NCBI RefSeq assembly: GCF_902167705.1
Contig: NZ_CABHMZ010000019.1
Location: forward strand, 1-64,000
Direction: 5' to 3'
Source: Streptococcus constellatus
Lineage (GTDB): Bacteria; Bacillota; Bacilli; Lactobacillales; Streptococcaceae
Length of the DNA stretch: 64,000 nucleotides
The notes under the pieces are model-generated. The model saw only the letters and a list, made by a program, of their open reading frames with translations, searched no databases and was not told the DNA's origin. Of the stretch, positions 8,380 through 18,390 are shown in pieces (position 1 is the first letter of the stretch; each line of letters begins with the position of its first letter). The position numbers and the translations under genes are program-made.

Positions 8380-9120
8380 TCATAAGTTTAATTGACTTAG
8401 AAAATAAGGCATTTGCTTACGCCACCAAATCCAGTCATGCGAAACATCATATCCCCATTCAGCAAACCATGCAGGAATGTTCTTATGCTCAAAGGCTTCT
8501 TTTAAGGTATAGAAAGAAGGTAGTCCGTCCTGCTCCCATGCACCAAGTCCTGTACAGACAATGATATCAGCATTGCGATAGCGGTCAATAAACCAGCCAT
8601 CGTTTTGATTCCAAATGTAATCTGCTGGTGAATTTTGATAAATTGCTTCATCATCTAAACAATCACCGACAAAGAAGCGGGCATCGTAAACTCCACTGAG
8701 GGCGATGACCTTGTTAAAGACATCGGGGTGCTGGAGAAAGAAATTGACAGCATGATAGGCTCCCATAGAACAACCTGTCGTCATCATTGGATCAAACCAA
8801 CCTGTTTTATGCTTGATAAAAGGAATGGCTTCCTCAATGACATAGCGCTCATAAGCTCGGTGCATTTCTGCGCGGTCGTGAGGAGCTTTCCAATCAGCCA
8901 ACCAACTTTCACTATCTACACTACTCAAAGTGAAAAATTGGATTTTTCCTGTTTCGATAAACCATGAACAAGCCTCAATCATACCAAAATCTGCATATTC
9001 ATTGTGACTGCCTCCTGATGAAGCAAAAACGACTACAGGCATCCCAGCGTGTCCATAACGATTCACATACATTTCACGATTTAAATGACCGCTCCAATGA
9101 CTTAAAAATTCAACATGCAT
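8380..9120 (-). CDS. Esterase family protein (alpha/beta hydrolase)
   Basis: Predicted serine hydrolase of the esterase D / S-formylglutathione hydrolase-like family. Nucleophile elbow TGCSMGAYHA (Ser about 115); the likely acid and His are in the C-terminal part (GYDVSHDWIWWRKQMPYFL). VVVFASSGGSHNEYADFG resembles an oxyanion loop. There is no signal peptide, so it is cytosolic. The 246 aa length is normal. Middle gene of the ATP-grasp/esterase unit. Substrate unknown. Confidence 0.85.
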   Translation of the reverse strand: MHVEFLSHWSGHLNREMYVNRYGHAGMPVVVFASSGGSHNEYADFGMIEACSWFIETGKIQFFTLSSVDSESWLADWKAPHDRAEMHRAYERYVIEEAIPFIKHKTGWFDPMMTTGCSMGAYHAVNFFLQHPDVFNKVIALSGVYDARFFVGDCLDDEAIYQNSPADYIWNQNDGWFIDRYRNADIIVCTGLGAWEQDGLPSFYTLKEAFEHKNIPAWFAEWGYDVSHDWIWWRKQMPYFLSQLNL

Positions 9121-9156
9121 ATAAATACTCTCTCCTCATATTTTTAATTGATTTAT

Positions 9157-9981
9157 TTACCATTTTTCACTAAAGAAACGAAGGCAGTCAGGCAAATGCT
9201 CAGCCCAGACTACTTCATTGTGTTCTGCCCCAGATTGGATATGAAACAACAGATTTTCCAAATCTAAACCGCCCGCAATTAACTGACGAAAGTAGGTTAA
9301 TGACGAATCAATATAAGCTTGCTTGATGTTGCCAGCCATCAAGGTTTTATCCGTATCATCGACTTCTTCCGTTCCGACATAAATATAAATACGCTGATCT
9401 GCTAATAGGTTATGGCGTTCTATATAACGATTGAACGCTTCCTGGTGTAGCCAGTTTGCAGATGAGAAAACACCTAAGCAACCAATTTGCTCTTGGTATT
9501 CAATTCCCATAAACTGCGTAATATTTCCACCCAAGGAAGAACCAATCATGGCTGTATGTGTTCTGTCTGATTTGGTGCGATAATGCTCGTCAACAAAGGG
9601 TTTGACAACTTCCATGACAAATTCAGCATACTCTGTCCCCTTGCCCCCAAATTGCATGTCTGGAATAGCCGACTCCTGATATTTCCAAGCAGAATACTCA
9701 TTCATTCGATTAAAACCGTCATTGTCAATAGCCACCACAATCATTTTTTCAATGTCCGGATTTCGCTTAATTGTTGGAATAATTTTCCAAGAATGACCGC
9801 TAAAGGCCTCCTTGCTGTAAAGGACATTTTGACCGTCGTGAAAATAAACTACAGGATAGGATTTCTTAGTATCTTGTTCATAATTTCTAGGAAGAAGCAC
9901 CCGAACACGACGTTTTTGTTTAGTGTAAGGTACTTCTAATTCATGTTCTCTTACTTCAAGATAGAAATAGGATTGATTCAT
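9157..9981 (-). CDS. Alpha/beta hydrolase, esterase family
   Basis: Second putative esterase of the unit, clearly different from the 8380-9120 protein. Motifs: VVYFHDGQNVL (oxyanion side), MIGSSLGGNITQFMG (nucleophile elbow) and IQSGAEHNEVVWAEHLP (catalytic His). It resembles Fes/enterochelin-esterase-like and acyl-esterase proteins of the same fold. Start taken at the ATG at 9981 (MNQSYFYLEV); a TTG at 10005 would add eight residues but lacks a ribosome site. First gene of the unit, with an extended -10 promoter just upstream. Confidence 0.85.
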   Translation of the reverse strand: MNQSYFYLEVREHELEVPYTKQKRRVRVLLPRNYEQDTKKSYPVVYFHDGQNVLYSKEAFSGHSWKIIPTIKRNPDIEKMIVVAIDNDGFNRMNEYSAWKYQESAIPDMQFGGKGTEYAEFVMEVVKPFVDEHYRTKSDRTHTAMIGSSLGGNITQFMGIEYQEQIGCLGVFSSANWLHQEAFNRYIERHNLLADQRIYIYVGTEEVDDTDKTLMAGNIKQAYIDSSLTYFRQLIAGGLDLENLLFHIQSGAEHNEVVWAEHLPDCLRFFSEKW

Positions 9982-10016
9982 TATCAGAAAACTTTCTATT
10001 TTCAAAATTTTTATCT

Positions 10017-10025
10017 ATTATATCA
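10017..10025 (-). promoter_or_regulatory. Extended -10 promoter of the esterase/ATP-grasp operon
   Basis: TGATATAAT on the minus strand (10025-10017), a perfect extended -10 box about 35 bases before the first esterase start. No good -35 is seen, as expected for this promoter type. Confidence 0.6.
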
Positions 10026-10035
10026 TAAAATATGC

Positions 10036-10064
10036 AAAAAAGTTAGGAATTTCCTAACTTTTTT
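10036..10064 (-). terminator. Bidirectional terminator after trmFO
   Basis: Perfect 13-bp stem (AAAAAAGTTAGGA / TCCTAACTTTTTT) with a 3-base loop and T-runs on both strands. It ends the trmFO transcript just ahead of the esterase promoter. Confidence 0.85.
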
Positions 10065-10113
10065 AACACTTTTGTAACAAATCCTCATTATTTCTATCTT
10101 TTACAGGAGAAAA

Positions 10114-11448
10114 TTAGAGATTTTGATAGTTTTCGATAGCTTGTAGCGCTCGTTCAGCTATTTTTTCATACCGCTCTTTCTTGTCTCGAATCCGAGGACC
10201 GTCCAACTCTTTGATAATTCCAAAATTGACATTCATTGGTTGGAAATGTTTGCTGTCAGCATGCGTGATGTAATGAGGTAAACTTCCAATAGCAGTTGTT
10301 TCTGGAAAGACCAGTGATTCTGCTCCATTGAAAAGTCTGGCTGCATTGATACCAGCTACCAGTCCAGATGCAGCAGATTCCACATATCCCTCTACACCAG
10401 TCATCTGGCCAGCAAAGAAAATGTTCTCTTTCTTTTTAGACTGGAAAGTTTGAGTCAGAAGATTTGGTGAATCCATGTAAGAATTACGGTGCATCACACC
10501 ATATCGAACGAATTCTGCATTTTCCAATCCTGGAATCATCCGAAAAACACGCTTTTGTTCGCCCCATTTAAGATGTGTCTGAAATCCAACGATATTATAA
10601 AGACTTCCAGCTGCATTGTCCTGACGAAGCTGCACAACTGCATATGGTGTTTTAAATTCACCATCACGAAGTCCTTTATAGTCATCTGGATATTCCAAAC
10701 CAACTGGCTTCATAGGTCCATAGAGCATGGTTTTTATCCCTCTCTTAGCCATCACCTCAATCGGCATGCAGCCTTCAAAGTATTTTTCTTTTTCAAAGAT
10801 ATTTAACGGTGCTTCTTCAGCATTGACTAAAGCATCGTGAAAAGTCATAAATTCACTCTTAGTCATAGGAGCATTGAGATAAGCGGCCTCTCCCTTATCA
10901 TAACGAGACTTGAGATAAACTTTTTCCCTATCAATCGTATTGATATCTACAATCGGTGCTGCCGCATCATAAAAGTAAAATCCAGTTCCATCATTTAGCG
11001 CGTGGATTTTTTCAGCAAGTGCATCACTTGTCAAAGGCCCTGTCGCAATAACAGCAATCGTATCATCAGGAAGTTCAGTAATTTCCTCACGAATAACCTC
11101 AATGAAAGGATGGTTACTTAACTCATCGGTGACTGATTTTGAAAAACCGTCTCGGTCAACTGCCAACGCCCCTCCAGCTGGTACGCGTGTAGCTTCTGCT
11201 ACTCGCATAATGATGGAATCCAAACGGCGCATTTCTTCTTTTAAGAGACCAACTGCATTTGTCAGCGAATCTCCCCGTAGAGAGTTAGAGCAAACTAGTT
11301 CTGCAAACTCGCTAGTCTTATGTTGCGGAGTAGATTTCACTCCGCGCATTTCATACAGCTTAACAGGAATACCACGTTTAGCAATCTGATAAGCTGCTTC
11401 ACTGCCAGCTAGACCAGCTCCGATGACATTGATGTAAGATTGAGACAT
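10114..11448 (-). CDS. trmFO: Methylenetetrahydrofolate-tRNA (uracil-54-C5) methyltransferase
   Basis: Flavin- and folate-dependent enzyme that makes ribothymidine 54 in the T-loop of tRNAs. FAD dinucleotide motif [19 protein letters not shown] at the N-terminus; GID/TrmFO signatures [25 protein letters not shown] and [19 protein letters not shown] (seen as blocks in order). Start chosen at 11448 ([12 protein letters not shown]) with AGAGG upstream; 444 aa equals the streptococcal norm. The ATG at 11481 is not supported by a ribosome site. Confidence 0.96.
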   Translation of the reverse strand: MSQSYINVIGAGLAGSEAAYQIAKRGIPVKLYEMRGVKSTPQHKTSEFAELVCSNSLRGDSLTNAVGLLKEEMRRLDSIIMRVAEATRVPAGGALAVDRDGFSKSVTDELSNHPFIEVIREEITELPDDTIAVIATGPLTSDALAEKIHALNDGTGFYFYDAAAPIVDINTIDREKVYLKSRYDKGEAAYLNAPMTKSEFMTFHDALVNAEEAPLNIFEKEKYFEGCMPIEVMAKRGIKTMLYGPMKPVGLEYPDDYKGLRDGEFKTPYAVVQLRQDNAAGSLYNIVGFQTHLKWGEQKRVFRMIPGLENAEFVRYGVMHRNSYMDSPNLLTQTFQSKKKENIFFAGQMTGVEGYVESAASGLVAGINAARLFNGAESLVFPETTAIGSLPHYITHADSKHFQPMNVNFGIIKELDGPRIRDKKERYEKIAERALQAIENYQNL

Positions 11449-11618
11449 GAAACGAATACCTCTTTGGGAAGAGATTCCCACAAATCTTTCTAATTATTCT
11501 TTACTATTATAACAGAAAAAGCCTCTACTGACGAGTGAGACTTTCTACAATGATTATGCTAATCACTAAATAAAAATAGTTTTATCAACAACATCAACTG
11601 ATGTTTCTTATCTTCTAT

Positions 11619-12116
11619 CTATTGATTTAAAAGCTTTTCCAAATAGGCAATTTTAGCAAAATCCTTATCATTATTTTGTTCATTCCGATAAGAATCTTGC
11701 GAAGATGCTCGGTAAATGCTGAGATATTGCTCTGCGTTAGGAAGGAAATAAACCACTCCCGCTGTTTGATATTTCGCTAATTCATCTAAAGGAATCCCAG
11801 CAAAGTCTTCCAAAGTATTCATAGCACCAAACTCAACTGATAGATCTTCCTTTTGAAATTCATGCTCATGCAGATCTACTAAGTGATAACCAAGCCGATT
11901 CATAATTACTTCAATCTTTTTAAAATCATAAATCCGCTCCTCATCAGGTGCCTCCCAGCCTCTTGGGTCTCCCGGCACATGGATATCAATATCTCGCACT
12001 TGCCAGTATCGACCAGTTACCTGTTCAAGCCCTAGTGAGCCCATAAGCAAAGGAGTGATTCCAATTCCATTCAATTCCTTTGCAATTTTTAAAAATTCAT
12101 CAAATTTCTCTTTCAT
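11619..12116 (-). CDS. Nucleotidyltransferase-like protein
   Basis: 165 aa. Pattern MGSLGLEQVTG ... QVRDIDIHVPGD (about residues 26-48) fits the GS...DxD strand-turn of the DNA polymerase beta-type nucleotidyltransferase fold, as in MNT and aminoglycoside adenylyltransferase-like proteins. A conserved SVEFGAM follows and could supply the third acidic residue. Streptococcal homologues are, as I recall, sometimes labelled phosphoribosylanthranilate isomerase; nothing here looks like a TrpF barrel. Monocistronic, between trmFO and topA. Substrate unknown. Confidence 0.6.
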   Translation of the reverse strand: MKEKFDEFLKIAKELNGIGITPLLMGSLGLEQVTGRYWQVRDIDIHVPGDPRGWEAPDEERIYDFKKIEVIMNRLGYHLVDLHEHEFQKEDLSVEFGAMNTLEDFAGIPLDELAKYQTAGVVYFLPNAEQYLSIYRASSQDSYRNEQNNDKDFAKIAYLEKLLNQ

Positions 12117-12144
12117 ACAGTTTCCCTTGCTACATTAAAGAAAA

Positions 12145-12168
12145 TTTACATAAAATAAATTATGTAAA
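12145..12168 (-). terminator. Probable topA terminator
   Basis: 8-bp stem (TTTACATA / TATGTAAA) with an 8-base loop, followed on the minus strand by TTTTCTTT, 10 bases past the topA stop. Confidence 0.55.
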
Positions 12169-12178
12169 CATCTTTAGC

Positions 12179-14263
12179 TTATTTTACTTTTTCTTCCTCA
12201 TAGTCACCATTACTGCAGACAACTTGTTTGCCACCACCGCGAACTTTCTTTTCTACAAGATACTGACCACATTTCGGGCAAGAGCGACCAACCGGTTTAT
12301 CCCAAGAAGTGAAGTCACAATCTGGATAGCGATTACAACCATAGAAAAGGCGATTGCGTTTGGTTTTGCGCTCAATAATTTGCCCTTGATGACATTTAGG
12401 ACACTCGACACCAATTTCTTTAACAATTGCTTGGGTGTGACGACAGTCAGGGAAATTGCTACATGCATAGAATTTACCATAGCGCCCCAATTTGATAACC
12501 ATAGGACTTCCACAAACTTCGCAGTCAAATCCAGCAGGCTCGTCTTTGATTTGAATTTTTTCCATTTCAGTTTCTGCTTTTGCAACTTCTTTTTCAAACG
12601 GTTTATAAAATTCATCAATAACTTTTTGCCACTGCTCTTTTCCAATCTCAACATCATCTAGCTTGGTTTCCATATCAGCGGTAAACTTCACATTGACAAT
12701 ATCGGGGAAAAATTCAACAATCAAGGAATTGACAATTTCACCAAGTTCAGTTGGCTCAAAGCGCTTAGAAACTAATTTTACATAGTAGCGTTTTTGAATC
12801 GTTTCAATTGTTGGTGCATAAGTTGACGGACGACCGACACCATTTTCTTCCAAAGTCTTAATCAAAGTTGCTTCTGAATAGCGTGCTGGGGGTTGTGTGA
12901 AGTGCTGTTCAGGATTGGTATTGACCCGTTTCACTGTATCGCCTTTTTCCATATCAGGCAACATTTTATTCTTATCAGAATCATTGTAAATAGCTAGATA
13001 ACCGTCAAATTTAACTTGACTACCATTTGCAGCAAATTGAACACCGTTTTGTCCCAATTTCACACTCATAGTGTCAAATACTGCTGCAGTCATTTGACTA
13101 GCCACAAAACGATTCCAAATCAGCGTGTACAGTTTTAATTGATCTTTATCTAGATATTTTGCGATATTTTCAGGTGTATTGAACACGCTTGACGGACGAA
13201 TAGCTTCATGAGCGTCTTGTGCACCAGAAGCATTTCGGACTCTGCTGCCATGTTTAGAATATTTCTCGCCAAAACGGTCTGTAATGAAGGTTGCAGCTTC
13301 GTTTTGAGCAACTGGACTAATACGAGTGGAGTCTGTACGCATATAGGTAATCAAACCTTGCACACCAGAACCAATATTGATTCCTTCGTAGAGCTGCTGA
13401 GCGACCATCATGGTCTTGCGAGTTCGGAAATTGATTTTATTGGCAGCATCTTGCTGCATAGATGACGTTGTGTAAGGCAGCGGTGCATTACGTTTGCGTT
13501 CCTTTTTCTCAACGCTTTCGACAGTAAATTCATCGCCTTTGATATGAGAAAGAACGTTTTTTACTTCATCGTTGGTAGCAAGTTTCATCTTCTTACCATT
13601 CATGCCGTAAAAGTTGGCTTGAAATTGACGAGTGCCTTTTTTGAAAGTTCCGTCAATCGTCCAATACTCTTCTGGTTTAAAGGCATTGATTTCGTTTTCG
13701 CGGTCAATGATGAGCTTCAAGGCAACAGATTGCACACGTCCAGCTGACAATCCCTTTTTGACCTTTTTCCAGAGAATTGGAGAGATAGAATACCCCACAA
13801 TACGGTCAAGAACACGACGCGCTTGTTGAGCATCTACCAAATCCATATCAATCTGGCGCGGTTCTTTAAAAGCGTTTTTAACTGCATCTTTCGTTATTTC
13901 GTTGAAAACAACACGATTTTTATCTTGCTCATCCAGATGTAAGATATGAGCCAAATGCCAAGAAATAGCTTCTCCTTCACGGTCCGGGTCACTCGCAAGA
14001 TAGACTTGTTTCGCTTTTTTAGCTTCTTTTTTCAAATCATTGATAAGAGGGCCTTTCCCACGAATATTGATATATTCTGGCTCATAGTTGTTTTCAAAAT
14101 CGATGGACATGGTAGATTTTTTTAAATCGCGAATATGTCCAACACTGGCTAAAACCTTGTAGTTCCGCCCTAAATATTTTTCAATTGTTTTTGCTTTAGC
14201 TGGCGATTCTACAATCACCAGATTCTTTTTAGCTGTTGTTTTTTTCTTTGTTTTCGTTACCAA
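12179..14263 (-). CDS. topA: DNA topoisomerase I (type IA)
   Basis: Relaxes negative supercoils. Toprim domain ([17 protein letters not shown] ... [16 protein letters not shown]), catalytic Tyr in [12 protein letters not shown], and three C-terminal zinc ribbons (CEVCGSPM..., CPKCHQGQ..., CPKCGQYL...). Start: TTG at 14263 lies 8 bases after AGAAGG and gives 694 aa; the GTG at 14272 is too close to that site. Own promoter upstream at 14326-14298. The neighbouring dprA gene matches the usual streptococcal order. Confidence 0.96.
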   Translation of the reverse strand: MVTKTKKKTTAKKNLVIVESPAKAKTIEKYLGRNYKVLASVGHIRDLKKSTMSIDFENNYEPEYINIRGKGPLINDLKKEAKKAKQVYLASDPDREGEAISWHLAHILHLDEQDKNRVVFNEITKDAVKNAFKEPRQIDMDLVDAQQARRVLDRIVGYSISPILWKKVKKGLSAGRVQSVALKLIIDRENEINAFKPEEYWTIDGTFKKGTRQFQANFYGMNGKKMKLATNDEVKNVLSHIKGDEFTVESVEKKERKRNAPLPYTTSSMQQDAANKINFRTRKTMMVAQQLYEGINIGSGVQGLITYMRTDSTRISPVAQNEAATFITDRFGEKYSKHGSRVRNASGAQDAHEAIRPSSVFNTPENIAKYLDKDQLKLYTLIWNRFVASQMTAAVFDTMSVKLGQNGVQFAANGSQVKFDGYLAIYNDSDKNKMLPDMEKGDTVKRVNTNPEQHFTQPPARYSEATLIKTLEENGVGRPSTYAPTIETIQKRYYVKLVSKRFEPTELGEIVNSLIVEFFPDIVNVKFTADMETKLDDVEIGKEQWQKVIDEFYKPFEKEVAKAETEMEKIQIKDEPAGFDCEVCGSPMVIKLGRYGKFYACSNFPDCRHTQAIVKEIGVECPKCHQGQIIERKTKRNRLFYGCNRYPDCDFTSWDKPVGRSCPKCGQYLVEKKVRGGGKQVVCSNGDYEEEKVK

Positions 14264-14297
14264 TGCAAACACCTTCTAAAAGTAATAAACCTCATAG

Positions 14298-14326
14298 AGT
14301 TTAAACTATTTTTTTTAAGATGTCAA
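14298..14326 (-). promoter_or_regulatory. topA promoter
   Basis: Minus strand TTGACA (14326-14321), 17-base spacer, TAAACT (14303-14298). It lies between dprA and topA, so topA can be transcribed separately from dprA. Confidence 0.7.
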
Positions 14327-14357
14327 CTAGTAGCATTCTCTTATAGGAGAACTTATT

Positions 14358-15200
14358 TTAAAATTGGAACTCAGAAAGTACGTCAGCGCCTGATGTGATG
14401 CACTTTGCACCCTCTTGAATCAAATGATGACAGCCGTCACTCCTTCTGTCTACAATTGACCCTGGAATAGCAAACACATCTCGTCCTTCTTCCATTGCAC
14501 GCTCACAAGTAATTAGGCTTCCTGAGCGCATTTTGGCTTCAGCGACAATAACGCCTCTGCACAAACCTGCTATAATGCGATTCCGTTCTGGAAAATGAAA
14601 TTTCAATGGCTCTGATTCGGGACCGTATTCACTAAGCACCAGATGGTGTTCTCCCAAATAAGATTGAAGTTTTTTATTGGCTCTTGGATAAAAAACATCT
14701 AAACCTGTTCCAATAACGGCAATAGTACGACCGCCATTTTGCAATGCTGCCATGTGAGCTGATGTATCAATTCCGCGCGCTAAGCCGCTCACGATAACTA
14801 GTTCATTGTTTAACTCTTTAATAATTTTTTGAACAGACTGGCTGCCTGTTCGGCTACTATTGCGACTTCCCACAACGGCTACTTTCGGTAATTTCAATAA
14901 ATCTAAGTTTCCTTTGTAGAAAAGGAGAACAGGTGGATTGTAAATTTCGCTCAAATCCCAGGGATATACATCATCCAAGATAGAAAAGGACGGAAACTTT
15001 TCAAATTCTTGACGTAATAAATCATCATCTAACTGCAAGTATTTTTCAATGAAAAGAGCTGGATTGCGGCATTCTGAAACAACTGCCATATCTTTGGCTG
15101 ACAATTCTTTTTCATGTATTTCTGCATATTCCAATACATTGATAACTTGTTGGTTGGTCAAACCAGCTTCTTTTAATTTATAAATATCAAAATTATCCAT
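14358..15200 (-). CDS. dprA: DNA-processing protein DprA
   Basis: Loads RecA on incoming single-stranded DNA in natural transformation. Rossmann-like core: PKVAVVGSRNSSRTGSQ, IVSGLARGIDTSAHMAAL, GRTIAVIGTGLDVFYP, and FPERNRIIAGLCRGVIVAEA with RSGSLITCERAMEEGRDVFAIPG. An N-terminal SAM-like part (INVLEYAEIHEKEL) is present. 280 aa, typical for streptococci. Preceded by AAGGA. With comEB elsewhere in the window it points to a competence-capable lineage. In streptococci dprA is usually a late competence gene; I did not find a convincing cin-box in the 82 bases upstream. Confidence 0.96.
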   Translation of the reverse strand: MDNFDIYKLKEAGLTNQQVINVLEYAEIHEKELSAKDMAVVSECRNPALFIEKYLQLDDDLLRQEFEKFPSFSILDDVYPWDLSEIYNPPVLLFYKGNLDLLKLPKVAVVGSRNSSRTGSQSVQKIIKELNNELVIVSGLARGIDTSAHMAALQNGGRTIAVIGTGLDVFYPRANKKLQSYLGEHHLVLSEYGPESEPLKFHFPERNRIIAGLCRGVIVAEAKMRSGSLITCERAMEEGRDVFAIPGSIVDRRSDGCHHLIQEGAKCITSGADVLSEFQF

Positions 15201-15282
15201 TTTATCATTCCTTTTACTTTTTTAATTGCATTTCAAATATATTATTCGCAAAAGAAATTAAAAAATGAGAATTTCTCGCTTT

Positions 15283-15840
15283 TTACATTTTATCTAATTC
15301 TTTAATAATCCGAGCTGGATTCCCTGCTACAACGACATTATCACCATAAGATTTGGTGACAACCGAACCTGCGCCTACTACGACATTATCTCCCAATGTT
15401 ACCCCAGGCAAAATCGTTACACCACCACCTGCCCAGAAATTATCCCCAATAGTTATCGGCGCACCGTACTCTACACCTGATATGCGCTCTTGGGCGTCTA
15501 AAGGGTGGAGAGGAGTCAGGAGTTGACAATTCGGTCCGAACAATGCATTTTTTCCAATTTTAATCGGGCAGACATCAAGCATGGTCATGTTCCAATTAGA
15601 ATAGAAATTTTCTCCTAAGTGAATGTTGATACCATAATCGCAGACAAAGTTTGGTTTAATCGAAATGTTCTCACCAGTTGATCCAAACCATTCTTTGACT
15701 AGTTCACTTCTTTTTTTACTGTCTTGTTCTGCGTTAAAGGCGTATTGAAATCGACGAGAACGAGCTATAAGTTTCCGTAATCCTGAATCTTGCGGATTGT
15801 ATAATTCTCCCGCAATCATTTTTTCATATTCAGTTTTCAT
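15283..15840 (-). CDS. maa: Sugar O-acetyltransferase (maltose acetyltransferase type)
   Basis: Left-handed beta-helix (hexapeptide repeat) acetyltransferase using acetyl-CoA. N-terminal Maa domain (EYEKMIAGELYNPQDSGL), then hexapeptide turns, NWNMTMLDVCPIKIGKNALF, a catalytic-region LLTPLHPLDAQER with His, and GDNFWAGGGVTILPGVTLGDNVVVGAGSVV in pieces along the helix. 185 aa, usual length. Its start overlaps the last codons of the broken licT-like gene by 11 bases, so the two are co-transcribed. Confidence 0.9.
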   Translation of the reverse strand: MKTEYEKMIAGELYNPQDSGLRKLIARSRRFQYAFNAEQDSKKRSELVKEWFGSTGENISIKPNFVCDYGINIHLGENFYSNWNMTMLDVCPIKIGKNALFGPNCQLLTPLHPLDAQERISGVEYGAPITIGDNFWAGGGVTILPGVTLGDNVVVGAGSVVTKSYGDNVVVAGNPARIIKELDKM

Positions 15841-16656
15841 TGACTTTCCTTTTCATTCTTGATAAGTGAATGGTTAGATACATTTGTTCATCATCAGACG
15901 TCTGATAATTTCGTGTCTGCTTGAGATATTGTGTGATCTTAACAGTGGTCTCATAAGCTGACGGATACTTGATTTTCAGCAAATCAAACATGTCATTGTC
16001 GTCTAACTCTTGATATCCGACGTCTGTTAAAACACGTTCGCAGAAAAATTTCAGATGCGTAATAAATCGTTGGACATAAATATCATCGTCATCTAATGAA
16101 ATTTCTAAGCTATATTTGACAATCGTCATGATTTCTTCCATTAGCTGTGTCAAATCTTGAGCAGCCACATTGCCGCTATCTAATTCAGCATTGACAATGG
16201 TAAGAGCCATAAAGCCGGCTTCATCCAAAGGTAAGTCTTGTCCTAAATAATCACTTAACAATTGATTAGCATACTTCCCCACTTCAAATTCGTCAGGGAA
16301 AAATCGCTTAATGTCCCACATCAGAAAATTTTTCATGAAAAATTGATCTTTTGTCCGCAGAACAACACCATACATATGATCAGCCATTACTAAAAAGGCA
16401 CTATCTTGCAATTTCTTATTTATTTTTGCATGTGCATAAGTAATAATCTTATCGGCCATTTCAATGATGTCAGCAGGCAATTCTAACAACAATTCACGTT
16501 TGTTTTCTGATAAAACATATTTTTCTCAATCAGACTGTCCCGAATGTCATCTCCTGCTTTACGACCAAATGCTAGCCCACGTCCCATTAACACAACTTCT
16601 TGGTGATTTTCTTCAGAAATGACTACATTATTGTTTAAAACTTTACTAATAATCAT
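15830..16656 (-). pseudogene. licT: LicT/BglG-type antiterminator, frameshifted
   Basis: The RNA-binding CAT domain starts at ATG 16656 (MIISKVLNNNVVISEEN ... VVLMGRGLAFGRKAGDDI) and is in one frame. PRD1 and PRD2 (LLLELPADIIEMADK ... YLTIHLSRM) are in the next. The frames meet in a run of five A on the minus strand (16524-16520). One more A would give IEKKYVLSENKRELLLELP, an uninterrupted protein of about 275 aa, the family length. As written the CAT frame stops about 12 codons past the slip. In PRD1 the usual ALHIVNA histidine is Thr (ALTIVNA); the PRD2 histidines are kept. It starts 2 bases after the rnhB stop. No sugar PTS target operon lies nearby. A sequencing error or slippage in the A-run is possible. 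Confidence 0.85.
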
Positions 16657-16658
16657 AT

Positions 16659-17435
16659 TTAGCTCTCTGTCTTTTCAATCATAGATTTAATGGGTTCAAA
16701 GGTTTTTCGGTGAATAGGAGTAATTCCTTTTTTCTTTAAGCCCTCTAAATGATGCTGGGTCCCATAACCAACATTGTGTGCAAAATCATAACCTGGATAA
16801 GTCAGCTCATAATCTGTCATCATGCGATCTCTCGTTACTTTTGCCACAATCGAAGCGGCCGCAATAGAGAGCGAATTGGCATCTCCTTTGATGATAGACA
16901 GTTGTGGTATTGAAACATCTAGCTGCATAGCATCAATCAAGAGATGTTGCGGAGAGATTTCAAGATTTCCCACTGCTTCTAACATGGCTAATTTCGTCGC
17001 TTCATAGATATTCACCTTATCAATCACTTGATTATCCTTAACACCAATACCAACTGCAACGGCTTGTTTTAGCACTTCTTGATAGATTTCTTCATGTTTT
17101 TTCTTGGGTATTTTCTTGCTGTCATTGAGACCTTTGATTTTACAATTTTGAGGTAAAATAACGGCCGCTGCCACAACAGGTCCCGCTAACGGACCACGCC
17201 CAACCTCATCAATACCAGCAATGTATTGACAACCAGTAGCATAAAGTTCCTTTTCATAGCGCAACATTTGCTCCAAACGATGGTCTTCGTCCAATTCAGC
17301 TTGGATTTGTTTTTTACGCTTCATAATGATCTTGTGGACACCAGCCCGACTATCATCTCGAAATTGCTCAAAAACGGGACTATCTATGTCTGTTATTTCA
17401 GATAATAGCTTTTGCACTTCTTTAATCGTTGTCAT
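16659..17435 (-). CDS. rnhB: Ribonuclease HII
   Basis: Cleaves RNA in RNA-DNA hybrids, including single ribonucleotides. RNase HII core: [21 protein letters not shown] (first catalytic Asp-Glu), [50 protein letters not shown] and [16 protein letters not shown]-terminal extension of about 60 residues as in Bacillus/Streptococcus RnhB. 258 aa. It overlaps the 3' end of rbgA by 14 bases, the conserved rbgA-rnhB pair. Confidence 0.96.
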   Translation of the reverse strand: MTTIKEVQKLLSEITDIDSPVFEQFRDDSRAGVHKIIMKRKKQIQAELDEDHRLEQMLRYEKELYATGCQYIAGIDEVGRGPLAGPVVAAAVILPQNCKIKGLNDSKKIPKKKHEEIYQEVLKQAVAVGIGVKDNQVIDKVNIYEATKLAMLEAVGNLEISPQHLLIDAMQLDVSIPQLSIIKGDANSLSIAAASIVAKVTRDRMMTDYELTYPGYDFAHNVGYGTQHHLEGLKKKGITPIHRKTFEPIKSMIEKTES

Positions 17436-18273
17436 TTATATCACCTAAAGTATCCAAGGTATAACGCCCTAATTTACCATCGCGAATATCTTTTATGAAA
17501 AGACGATAAAAGCGGTCATAATCATCTCGAAATCCTAATTTTTGTGTCATATCCATAATGATTTCCGGTGCGTCTTCTTCCAAGTCCATTTGCGTGAACC
17601 GTTCTTGAAGTTCCTTTGGATAATGTTCTTTGAAATAATTGATCCCAAAAATAGTAACCTCATCCATTGGAAGTAAATCGTCTTTAATCGCTCCTGTTAA
17701 AGCGAGTTTCAAAGCAACTTTTTCATCTTCAAACTTAGGCCAGAGAATCCCTGGAGTATCTAAAATTTCCAAGTCCTTATTCGACTTGAGCCACTGCTGT
17801 CCTTTGGTAACACCTGGTTTATTTCCAGTCACAGCGATTTTTTTACCAGCTAAACGGTTCATCAGGGTGGATTTTCCGGCATTAGGAATACCAATAATCA
17901 TCGTTCGCAATGTTTCAATTTGAATGCCGCGCTCTTTTTGCCGAGCGATTTTCTCTTTCATCAAAGACTTAGCTGCTTCTGTGACTTTTTTTACAGTTGA
18001 TTGTTCTTTTGAATTGATTGCCAATGTCTTGATGCCTTGACTTTCAAAATATCTTCGCCACTCTTTCGTCAAATCAGCATCAGCTAAATCTGCCTTATTT
18101 AAAATAAGGAGCTTAGGCTTATCGCCCACGATTTTAGTTAGCATGGGATTTTGACTGGATAATGGCAAACGCGCATCTACTAAAATTGTCACAAAATCCA
18201 CAAATTTGATATTTTCTTGTACTTGTCTCCGAGCCTTTGACATGTGTCCTGGAAACCATTGAATTGTTGCCAT
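17422..18273 (-). CDS. rbgA: Ribosome biogenesis GTPase RbgA (YlqF)
   Basis: Circularly permuted GTPase for late 50S subunit assembly. G motifs occur in permuted order: [11 protein letters not shown] (G4), [17 protein letters not shown] (G1), [10 protein letters not shown] (G2) and [12 protein letters not shown] (G3). Begins [17 protein letters not shown], the classic N-terminus, behind AAGAGG; the ATG at 18309 upstream is not supported. 283 aa. First gene of rbgA-rnhB-licT'-maa. Confidence 0.96.
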   Translation of the reverse strand: MATIQWFPGHMSKARRQVQENIKFVDFVTILVDARLPLSSQNPMLTKIVGDKPKLLILNKADLADADLTKEWRRYFESQGIKTLAINSKEQSTVKKVTEAAKSLMKEKIARQKERGIQIETLRTMIIGIPNAGKSTLMNRLAGKKIAVTGNKPGVTKGQQWLKSNKDLEILDTPGILWPKFEDEKVALKLALTGAIKDDLLPMDEVTIFGINYFKEHYPKELQERFTQMDLEEDAPEIIMDMTQKLGFRDDYDRFYRLFIKDIRDGKLGRYTLDTLGDINDND

Positions 18274-18358
18274 GAAAACCTCTTTCTTACAGTAATCTAA
18301 CATCTTCATTATATCAGAATTTTAAATAATCCGCATTGATAAGTAGAGCAATAAAAAA

Positions 18359-18378
18359 GCCTTTCAAAAATAAAAGGC
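18359..18378 (-). terminator. Terminator after the lactonase gene
   Basis: Stem GCCTTT/AAAGGC with an A/T-rich 8-base loop, followed on the minus strand by TTTTTTA. It lies 12 bases past the YtnP-like gene. Confidence 0.75.
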
Positions 18379-18390
18379 AATTTTCAAATT

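Noticed and set aside
12080..12661. 193-aa plus-strand frame over the topA 3' end
   Set aside because: Antisense to the zinc-ribbon part of topA, which is clearly coding. No start signals.
15200..15283. Terminator between maa and dprA
   Set aside because: Only a 5-bp GAGAA/TTCTC stem with no loop is visible. Too weak to call, so maa and dprA may be read together.
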